NCBI RefSeq assembly: GCF_001942405.1
Contig: NZ_MKKA01000033.1
Coordinates: 141,844 to 205,843, forward strand
DNA: 64,000 bases
Direction of reading: 5' to 3'
Source of the DNA: Ornithinimicrobium sp. CNJ-824
GTDB taxonomy: Bacteria; Actinomycetota; Actinomycetes; Actinomycetales; Dermatophilaceae
Position numbers and translations under genes: made by a program. Of this stretch, positions 58,665-64,000 are shown piece after piece. Under the pieces are notes generated by a model, which was not told where the DNA came from, searched no databases, and saw nothing but the letters and a program-made list of their open reading frames with translations. Numbering within the stretch: position 1 is the first letter of the stretch; each line of letters opens with the position of its first letter.

Positions 58665-59648
58665 ATGTCGTCAGCGCCGGACCGCGAGCCGACGTCGGCC
58701 GGTCAGGGGGCCGGTGCCGTCGACCCCCGCCAGATCCCGTGGCGCGGTTGGGGGCTCGTCCTGCGCCGGGTGCTCCGCCGGATCGGGGGCGACCGCTTCT
58801 CTCTTCACAGCGCCGCCGTCGCCTTCTTCGCCGTGCTCTCGGTGGCACCCGTGCTCCTCACCGCGCTGTCGGTCTACGGAGCGGTCAACACGCCCGTCCA
58901 GGCGATGGCGCACCTTTCCGGGGCGGTCGCCCTCCTTTCCCCGGCGGTCGGCGACGTGCTGGCCGACCAGCTGGTCTCCATCACGGCCGCGTCCACGCAG
59001 GTGCTCACCGTCCGTGGACTGCTCGCCGTGGCCGTCGCCCTCGGGACGGCGACGACGGCCATGACGTTCCTCATGGAGGCGCTGACCGTGGCCTACCGGG
59101 AGGAGGAGACCCGCGGGCCGCTGCGCCGAAGCGTCGTCGCCCTGACCCTCGTGCTGGGTGGCGCCGTGGTGCTGGGAGCGGTGATCAGCGCCAGCACCGT
59201 GCTGTTCCGCAACCTGTCCGGCGCCCCCGACGTCGTCCGGTCCGTGGTGGTCGCGGGGGTCTGGGTCGGGCTGGCGCTCCTCATGGTCCTGACGCTGGCG
59301 GTGCTCTACCGCTTCGGCCCTGACCGGCGCGGCCGGGCCAGGTGGCGCTGGATCAGCGTCGGGTCCGTCTCCGCGACGGTCGCCTGGCTGCTCACCTCCG
59401 CAGCGCTGTTCACCTACGTCCGGAACTTCTCCAGCTACGAACGCACCTACGGCTCCCTTGCCGGGGTCGCGATCAGCATGCTCTGGCTCTGGCTCACCGT
59501 CCTCCTGGTCGTCCTCGGGGCGGCGGTCAACGCCGAGTCGGAACGACAGACCGCCCGCGACACCACGGTGGGGACTGAACGCCGTCCGGGGCGCCGGGGA
59601 GCCGTCGTGGCCGACGACGTCCCTCCCCACGCCGAGGACCCAGGGTGA
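58665..59648 (+). CDS. YihY/BrkB-family inner-membrane protein
   Basis: A 327-residue protein with about six membrane helices, including HSAAVAFFAVLSVAPVLLTA, VALTLVLGGAVVLGAVISAS, and VWVGLALLMVLTLAVLYRFG plus DRRGRARWRW, the YihY signature region. Often misnamed ribonuclease BN; its role is unknown. A soluble hydrophilic tail of about 40 residues follows. GAGACT lies 5 bases before the ATG. Divergent from the malic enzyme gene. Confidence 0.92.
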   Translation: MSSAPDREPTSAGQGAGAVDPRQIPWRGWGLVLRRVLRRIGGDRFSLHSAAVAFFAVLSVAPVLLTALSVYGAVNTPVQAMAHLSGAVALLSPAVGDVLADQLVSITAASTQVLTVRGLLAVAVALGTATTAMTFLMEALTVAYREEETRGPLRRSVVALTLVLGGAVVLGAVISASTVLFRNLSGAPDVVRSVVVAGVWVGLALLMVLTLAVLYRFGPDRRGRARWRWISVGSVSATVAWLLTSAALFTYVRNFSSYERTYGSLAGVAISMLWLWLTVLLVVLGAAVNAESERQTARDTTVGTERRPGRRGAVVADDVPPHAEDPG

Positions 59649-59694
59649 TCGGTGCCACGGAAGAGATCCGCCCCGTCATGACGTTGACGGGTCC

Positions 59695-60060
59695 ATGAGC
59701 ACCGTGAACCTGACCGCAGAGACCTTCGAGCAGACCGTCACCGGCAACGACATCGTGCTGGTCGACTGGTGGGCCGAGTGGTGCGGCCCGTGCAAGATGT
59801 TCGGCCCGGTCTACGACAAGGCCGCCGAGCAGCATCCCGATGTCGTCTTCGGCAAGGTCGACACCGAGGACCAGCAGGCGCTGGCCGCGGGCGCCGGCAT
59901 CAGCTCGATCCCCACCCTCATGGCGTTCCGTGACGGCATGCTCGTCTTCCGCCAGCCCGGCGCCCTGCCGGCCCGCGACCTCGAGTCGGTCATCGACCAG
60001 GTCAAGAAGCTGGACATGGACGACGTCCGCGCCAAGATGGCCGAGCAGCAGAAGGCCTGA
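59695..60060 (+). CDS. trxA: Thioredoxin
   Basis: A 121-residue thioredoxin. Active site DWWAEWCGPCKMFGPVYD with the CGPC redox pair, VVFGKVDTEDQQALAAGAGI, cis-Pro in SSIPTLMAFRDG. The C-terminal helix ends KKLDMDDVRAKMAEQQKA. It is a cytosolic disulfide reductase for many partners. Start at the ATG at 59695; an upstream extension in frame is not homologous. Followed by a good terminator. Confidence 0.96.
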   Translation: MSTVNLTAETFEQTVTGNDIVLVDWWAEWCGPCKMFGPVYDKAAEQHPDVVFGKVDTEDQQALAAGAGISSIPTLMAFRDGMLVFRQPGALPARDLESVIDQVKKLDMDDVRAKMAEQQKA

Positions 60061-60084
60061 GCCGACCGGCACCTCGACGCAGAG

Positions 60085-60116
60085 GGACCTCCGCATCCGA
60101 CAGGGTGCGGAGGTCC
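60085..60116 (+). terminator. Terminator downstream of trxA
   Basis: An 11-bp perfect stem, GGACCTCCGCA with TGCGGAGGTCC, and a 10-base loop, followed by TTCTC, 24 bases after the trxA stop. It separates trxA from the convergent cold-shock gene. Confidence 0.75.
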
Positions 60117-60160
60117 TTCTCATGGTCGGCGTCCTTCGTGCTGTCGGACCGCCCTCCCGC

Positions 60161-61105
60161 TCACACCCTCTCGACGCGGTCGGCCTGGGGTCCTCGATCG
60201 CTCTGCCGCACCTGGTACCGGACCCGGTCGCCCGGGTGGAGCACCTCGCCGCCTCGCAGGACCGACACGTGCACGAACAGGTCCGCGCCGCCGGTGTCGG
60301 GGGCGATGAAGCCGAACCCCCGCTCCGCGTCGTAGCGAGCGACCACTCCCTCGCCGCCGCGGGCGGGGACCGCAGAAGCCTCCCGTCGCCCCGGGCGGGC
60401 GCGGGCCGTCGACCTCGCGGGTGCGCCCCGCGGTGGTGAGCTGCGCGCGAGGCGTACGTCGCGTGCCTGCGGGCCCCGCTCGCTCTCGACGACGTCGTAC
60501 CTCACCCGGTCCCCCTCGCCCAGTTCGGAAAGCCCGTCGGCCAGCTCCCGCACGTGGACGAAGACGTCGGAGCCGCCCGTGTCGGGGCTGATGAACCCGA
60601 AACCCTTGCCCACGTCGTACCAGGACACCGTCCCGTCCGCCCCGTCGGAGGCCACGGCCGGCTGGGCCGCGTGGTCGTCGAGGGGAAGCAGATGGTCGGC
60701 CTGCGGCCCCTTCTCCCCCTCGACGACGAGGAACGCCACCCGTTGCCCTTCCCGGACGACGCCGCCGACCACGATGGCCGAGCTGTGCACGAAGATCTCG
60801 GCACCATCCCCGTCGGGCGTGATGAAGCCGTACCCCTTGGCAGGCTCGTACCAGGAGACGGTGCCGAGCTGGCCCACCGATACGTCGGCGGCCTGGTCGG
60901 CCGTGACCCGGACCCGGCGTGCCTGCGGCCCACGATCCCCCTCGCCGATCTCGAACTCGACCACCTGCCCCTCCCGGAGCAGCTTCATCGTGTCGTCGCT
61001 GACGATCTCGGACGCATGCACGTACAGGTCCTCTCCCTCCTGGTCGAGGGCGATGAAGCCGAACCCCCGGTCGGCATCGAACCAGCGGACGGTTCCCTGG
61101 GTCAC
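60161..61105 (-). CDS. Protein with four tandem cold-shock domains
   Basis: A 314-residue protein made almost wholly of four CSD/OB domains at about residues 1-68, 79-141, 157-220 and 252-314. Each has an RNP1-like motif ([32 protein letters not shown]) and an RNP2-like motif ([28 protein letters not shown]). Domain 1 is most like classical CspA ([14 protein letters not shown]). Linkers are acidic (70-78), mixed (142-156) and Arg/Ser/Pro-rich (221-251). GTG at 61105 has AAGGAG about 6 bases upstream. It should bind single-stranded RNA or DNA multivalently; the physiological role is unknown. Confidence 0.93.
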   Translation of the reverse strand: MTQGTVRWFDADRGFGFIALDQEGEDLYVHASEIVSDDTMKLLREGQVVEFEIGEGDRGPQARRVRVTADQAADVSVGQLGTVSWYEPAKGYGFITPDGDGAEIFVHSSAIVVGGVVREGQRVAFLVVEGEKGPQADHLLPLDDHAAQPAVASDGADGTVSWYDVGKGFGFISPDTGGSDVFVHVRELADGLSELGEGDRVRYDVVESERGPQARDVRLARSSPPRGAPARSTARARPGRREASAVPARGGEGVVARYDAERGFGFIAPDTGGADLFVHVSVLRGGEVLHPGDRVRYQVRQSDRGPQADRVERV

Positions 61106-61221
61106 GACCTGCTCCTTCACGACGTTACGGGCGGTGTCCCCCCCAGTGTCCCCGACGACGGTGCGACCAGCACCTGCGCCCTGGCACGACGGCACCAGCC
61201 GACGGAGCGACCTACGCACGA

Positions 61222-61261
61222 AACCCCCAGATCCGCGTCCTGATGCGGAATTCTGGGGGTT
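61222..61261 (-). promoter_or_regulatory. Leader hairpin upstream of cold-shock gene
   Basis: AACCCCCAGA pairs with TCTGGGGGTT (10 bp), then a 2-base bulge and TCCGC/GCGGA (5 bp), with an 8-base loop. On the minus strand a short TTTCG tail follows the stem, so it could be an intrinsic terminator or attenuator about 117 bases upstream of the GTG. A structure-based cold-responsive leader is possible but unproven. Confidence 0.45.
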
Positions 61262-61455
61262 GACGTGCGACAGCCGCACGACGGAAGACACGGGAGTGGA
61301 GGTGGCGGGAATCTCCTCGCCTCTGTTCTGACCAGCACTTTTCGAGTGACCTGATCAACCTGTGTCAGATCTGTGTCAGATTTGCCCGCGTCAACGACCC
61401 CCCAGGCTCTCTCGTCATATGGTCAGCCGAAAGGTCCGCGCTCCAGCTGGCCGCA

Positions 61456-61474
61456 CATAACGCCGGGCGTTATG
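61456..61474. promoter_or_regulatory. Perfect 19-bp palindrome upstream of higBA
   Basis: CATAACGCC-G-GGCGTTATG is a perfect dyad ending 8 bases before the higB GTG and overlapping TATGCT, the likely -10 box. It is the expected position of an operator for HigA, which usually represses its own operon. Confidence 0.65.
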
Positions 61475-61482
61475 CTGGGCGG

Positions 61483-61764
61483 GTGATCAGGTCGTTCCGG
61501 GACACTGCGACGGAGCGCCTGTGGTCTCGCCAGCGGGCCAAGGGCCTCGATCCACGGATCGAAAGGACCGCCCTGCGCAAACTGGTCATGCTGGACGCCG
61601 CCGAGACCCTCGAGGACCTCAGGGTGCCCCCGGGCAACCGACTTGAGGCACTCAAAGGCGACCGGTCCGGTCAGCACAGCATCAGGATCAACCAGCAGTG
61701 GCGAATCTGCTTCGTCTGGACCGACGCGGGCCCGCAGGACGTTGAGATCGTCGACTACCACTAG
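61483..61764 (+). CDS. higB: HigB-type toxin (RelE superfamily)
   Basis: A 93-residue host-inhibition toxin of the RelE/HigB superfamily, typically a ribosome-dependent mRNA endonuclease. Recognisable: IRSFRDTATERLWSRQRAKG, ALRKLVMLDAAETLEDLRVP, GQHSIRINQQWRICFVW and VEIVDYH. The GTG follows TATGCT by 6 bases, so it may be leaderless. higA begins 16 bases after its stop with a good GAGGAGG Shine-Dalgarno, which should favour antitoxin production. Confidence 0.93.
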   Translation: MIRSFRDTATERLWSRQRAKGLDPRIERTALRKLVMLDAAETLEDLRVPPGNRLEALKGDRSGQHSIRINQQWRICFVWTDAGPQDVEIVDYH

Positions 61765-61780
61765 AGGAGGTGCCCCAGAC

Positions 61781-62077
61781 ATGACCAAGACCATCGCTCC
61801 GATCCACCCCGGTGAGGTACTGCTCCAAGAGTTCATCGAGCCCCTGGGCGTCACCCAGCACCATCTGGCCGTCTCGATCGGTGTGCCACCGCGGCGCATC
61901 AACGAGATCGTGCACGGCAAGCGCAGCATCACCGCGGACACTGCCCTTCGGTTGTCCCGGTACTTCGGAACCAGTGACCGGTTTTGGCTCAACCTGCAGA
62001 CCCGGTACGACCTGGAGACCCGGAAAGATGTCATCGGGGCCGACCTCAACCAGATCCGCCCCCTCCAGACCGCTTAG
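61781..62077 (+). CDS. higA: HigA-type antitoxin (XRE family)
   Basis: A 98-residue HTH_XRE antitoxin: PIHPGEVLLQEFIEPLGVTQ, LAVSIGVPPRRINEIVHGKR, SRYFGTSDRFWLNLQTRYDL. It binds HigB and the operator. RBS AGGAGG lies about 12 bases upstream of the ATG. Toxin-first order is typical of higBA. Whether this pair stabilises a mobile segment or is a stress module cannot be read from sequence. Confidence 0.94.
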   Translation: MTKTIAPIHPGEVLLQEFIEPLGVTQHHLAVSIGVPPRRINEIVHGKRSITADTALRLSRYFGTSDRFWLNLQTRYDLETRKDVIGADLNQIRPLQTA

Positions 62078-62115
62078 AGACATGGCGCCGGATGCGGCGA
62101 GGTCGCTCGTCGTGC

Positions 62116-62349
62116 TCACCAGCTGGGAGCTACTGACCATTTCGGCGCAGCAAGCGGATTCGTCGTAGCCAGCCCGGGTAGAGACCGCACCGGCCACAGG
62201 TCCGCGCCCTGCCGCGACGCCATGAGGACTCCCGCTGCTGCGCCGAGGAGGCCCTGCTCGCACTTGGCGCACACCTGCCGCCCCGTCGCCGTTCGACGCG
62301 CCTGCCCCCTGAACATTCGACCGCACTCGGCGCAGGTGAAGGTGCTCAT
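62116..62349 (-). CDS. Small zinc-finger-like protein
   Basis: A 77-residue ORF starting MSTFTCAECGRMFRGQARRT, with two CxxC pairs (CAEC and CAKC) 20 residues apart, a classical small zinc-ribbon layout. The N-terminal half looks like a real protein; the last 30 residues are low in complexity. ATG at 62349 has only GGGG upstream. It is on the opposite strand, just after higA. Function unknown; a real gene is likely but not certain. Confidence 0.5.
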   Translation of the reverse strand: MSTFTCAECGRMFRGQARRTATGRQVCAKCEQGLLGAAAGVLMASRQGADLWPVRSLPGLATTNPLAAPKWSVAPSW

Positions 62350-62513
62350 CCCCGAACCCTACGGCGGTTCCTGTTCGATAGGCAGAGCGCGTTGCGGCAG
62401 CAATGTCTGGTTTGCCACGCGCCGCCGGCCGAACGGTTTGCGGGGCTGGACCCCGCGGGCATGGTTGACAAGTCCACTTGACAGGCCTGCGAGGTGACGA
62501 GTACGCATGACAC

Positions 62514-62918
62514 ATGAAGACTTCGCACGTCTGGCTGATCGCCGGGGCCTTCGCACTTGGAGGTCTGGTCCTGCAAGGCTGGGGGAACGCCGAGGCCGAC
62601 AACCCGCTCCACGATCCGCTGGGCTCCCTCGGCATGTTGCTGGTGATCCTGCCGCTGACCCTGGCGCTGAACATCACGATGCGCCGGCGCCGGGACGCCC
62701 TGGGCGAGAGCTCACCGGACAGCGTGGAGTTCCGGGCCGCGCAGCAGGCCCGCAGCCAGGCCTACGGTGATGCCGTCATCCTCGGAACGGTTCTCTTTGC
62801 CGTCCTGGCGATCGTTGCGGACACGCTCGCGGCCCTGACGGCGATGGCTTTCGTGACGCTCGCGGTCGGAGCCTTCTGGGTCCGCTACCGCCTAGCCCTG
62901 CGAGCCTTGGGTGCCTGA
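62514..62918 (+). CDS. Membrane protein paired with XRE regulator
   Basis: A 134-residue protein with four predicted membrane helices (VWLIAGAFALGGLVLQGWG, LGMLLVILPLTLALNITM, AVILGTVLFAVLAIVADTLA, AMAFVTLAVGAFWVRYRLAL) and a short polar loop RRRRDALGESS. No firm family, but two-gene operons of a small membrane protein plus a tiny XRE protein are common. Its stop overlaps the next gene by 8 bases. Confidence 0.78.
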   Translation: MKTSHVWLIAGAFALGGLVLQGWGNAEADNPLHDPLGSLGMLLVILPLTLALNITMRRRRDALGESSPDSVEFRAAQQARSQAYGDAVILGTVLFAVLAIVADTLAALTAMAFVTLAVGAFWVRYRLALRALGA

Positions 62919-63114
62919 GACCATCAACAGCCTTCGAGCGCTCAGAGAGTCCCGCGGCTGGAGCCAAGGGCGGCTAGCCAAGGAGCTCGGCGTCTCCCGG
63001 CAGACGATCAACGCCATCGAGACCGGGCGCTTCGACCCAAGCCTCCCGCTGGCCATGCGGCTGGCGCACACTTTCGGGCGCACGGTCGAGGACCTCTTCA
63101 TCCTCAAGCAATAG
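62911..63114 (+). CDS. Small XRE-family transcriptional regulator
   Basis: A 67-residue HTH protein: LRALRESRGWSQGRLAKELG, VSRQTINAIETGRFDPSL, LAHTFGRTVEDLFIL. It is of the YgzD/PlcR-N type, which often controls its neighbouring membrane protein. The GTG overlaps the previous stop (GTGCCTGA), so the pair is coupled. Confidence 0.92.
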   Translation: MPETINSLRALRESRGWSQGRLAKELGVSRQTINAIETGRFDPSLPLAMRLAHTFGRTVEDLFILKQ

Positions 63115-63288
63115 AAGCTGCGACCGCCTCGCGGAACGCAGGCTGGGCTTCGAATGGCGTGCCCCCCTGAGGGACCCAGAGACGGTGTCTTCCGATCGAG
63201 CTGGAACGGAGCGACCAGCGGCATCAGAGTGACGGACAGCAGATCGACTGGCGAGGGCCACGCGGCCAGCCTGTGGCACGCTGCGTCA

Positions 63289-63477
63289 ATGGACCCACGA
63301 GTTCTGGTCGCAGTCGCGCTGGTTGCCCTCGGGGTTGGGATAGTCCTCAATCTCGTGTTTCTGAGGAAGAACCGCAACGATGCAGCAGACGCAAAGACCC
63401 GCCCCCTGATAGGAGGAGCGTCGGTCTGCTACGGAGCGGCCGGGCTCGTACTGCTGGTCGCCGCATTCCAGTTCTAG
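63289..63477 (+). CDS. Small two-helix membrane protein
   Basis: A 62-residue protein: MDPRVLVAVALVALGVGIVL then a polar loop RKNRNDAADAKTRPL and a second helix (SVCYGAAGLVLLVAAFQF). ATG at 63289 gives a clean two-helix protein; a longer upstream frame is not convincing. No family recognised. Confidence 0.55.
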   Translation: MDPRVLVAVALVALGVGIVLNLVFLRKNRNDAADAKTRPLIGGASVCYGAAGLVLLVAAFQF

Positions 63478-63653
63478 ACGGGTGTGCGAGCTGTTACACC
63501 CACGCGCCGCTCGGAGGGCCCCTCGACGGCGGCAGAGGAGTGGCCCGCGGAACACCGCGAGTCAGTGCAACCAACCGGCCCGCGGCAGATGAGTGCATAC
63601 GGCCGCGCGGCCCGAAGTCCTGATCCTCAGCTCCGCCGCTGCAATACTGCGGC

Positions 63654-63860
63654 ATGCCGTCAGACGCCTTCCTGAACCGTTCACGCGCGAAGATCTTCAT
63701 CGTCCTCGGCGTGGTCCTCGTCCTCGGCGCTCCTCTGATCCTCCTCATTGACGCGAGCCCGGCGCTGGGTTGGATGGCAGCTGGCGCAGGGATGGCCTGT
63801 CTCCTGGTGGGTTTCGCGCAGCGAAGTTATGCGCGAGACCAGGCTGCCAACGGGCCGTGA
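63654..63860 (+). CDS. Small two-helix membrane protein
   Basis: A 68-residue protein with helices KIFIVLGVVLVLGAPLILLI and ALGWMAAGAGMACLLVGFA and a polar C-terminus. AATACT lies 5 bases before the ATG. The overall layout resembles the 63289 protein, but they are not clear duplicates. After its stop (63861-64000) I see no further gene. Confidence 0.5.
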   Translation: MPSDAFLNRSRAKIFIVLGVVLVLGAPLILLIDASPALGWMAAGAGMACLLVGFAQRSYARDQAANGP

Positions 63861-64000
63861 AGCACCACGGCAGCACCCGGACGTGCGTAGCTGTCCGCAG
63901 CGCGGCAGGAGCGGATACTGCATCCGATCCTGACGTCGTCGTCCGGACGCCCCAACCTCTGCATCTGGGGCACGATGGCGTGGTGCTCGAATCCACCGAA

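Larger units (their letters stand above)
61106..61482. other. 377-bp intergenic region between cold-shock gene and higBA
   Basis: No convincing gene is seen. It holds a hairpin (61222-61261) in the likely leader of the cold-shock gene, two adjacent identical 11-mers CTGTGTCAGAT at 61360-61370 and 61371-61381, and the higBA operator. Base composition becomes less GC-rich here than in the core, marking the border of the accessory tail. No integrase or tRNA attachment site is visible. Confidence 0.6.

Noticed and set aside
61483..62077. Abortive-infection or restriction system in the accessory tail
   Set aside because: Only the higBA pair is supported; no nuclease, methylase or phage gene is visible within the window.
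62078..62170. Continuation ORF after higA
   Set aside because: Short, no start signal and no recognisable motif.
63154..63288. Longer start for the 63289 membrane protein
   Set aside because: The extra 45 residues have no coding character or homology signal, and the ATG at 63289 gives a clean two-helix protein.

Overview
The window is very GC-rich DNA from an actinobacterium. GTG starts are frequent, NNC/NNG codons dominate, and CofC (coenzyme F420) and a RamB-type glyoxylate regulator are present. The gene order smc-ftsY-ffh ... rpsP-khpA-rimM-trmD ... rplS-lepB-rnhB-DUF2469-yraN is the usual actinobacterial one. Protein content fits the Intrasporangiaceae/Ornithinimicrobiaceae type, but this is inference and no 16S gene is present.

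Layout. About 0-6 kb: a minus-strand translation/secretion block (yraN, DUF2469, rnhB, lepB, rplS, trmD, rimM, khpA, rpsP) with a convergent, frameshifted serB. 6-11 kb: glyoxylate-shunt unit, with a frameshifted ramB divergent from aceA-aceB. 11-15.5 kb: accessory metabolic genes (amidohydrolase, acetyltransferase-like protein, Mug-type DNA glycosylase, protealysin-like protease, LLM oxidoreductase). 15.5-24 kb: ffh, ftsY, smc, acylphosphatase. 24-34 kb: oxidoreductase, then mutM-rnc-rpmF-yceD, coaD, hemerythrin-like protein, rsmD, recG, DAK2 protein, rpmB. 34-41 kb: thiL, small Lrp-type protein, DUF3515 lipoprotein, ddl, gpsA-plsC, cofC fused to a cold-shock-like domain, and an HU protein with a lysine/glycine tail. 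41-46 kb: tRNA-Glu, tRNA-Gln, gltX, DUF2017, clpS, pncB-pncA. 46-52 kb: a homogentisate (tyrosine/phenylalanine) degradation cluster, hmgA / unknown gene / fahA / hppD, with an Lrp-type regulator. 52-60 kb: UbiB-like kinase, helicase, DUF3039, AlgH, VanZ-like, malic enzyme, YihY-like, thioredoxin. 60-61 kb: one protein with four tandem cold-shock domains. 61.4 kb to the end: a less GC-rich accessory tail with a HigBA toxin-antitoxin pair, a small zinc-finger protein, a membrane-protein/XRE pair and tiny membrane proteins.

Two themes run across the window. First, nine genes contain at least one single-base frame break, nearly all repaired by restoring one base, often in a short G/C run. smc has two breaks that cancel each other. 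The breaks hit essential genes (ddl, smc) as well as accessory ones, so residual assembly indels are more likely than real pseudogenes. Second, many genes lack a Shine-Dalgarno sequence and have a TANNNT-like -10 box 5-8 bases before the start codon, the leaderless pattern common in actinobacteria.

The most interesting candidates are the unknown gene at 47430-48301 inside the homogentisate cluster, where no maleylacetoacetate isomerase is seen; the four-domain cold-shock protein with an upstream hairpin; the CofC/cold-shock fusion; an apparent excess of the octamer GGTATGCC; and operator-like repeats at ramB/aceA and higBA.
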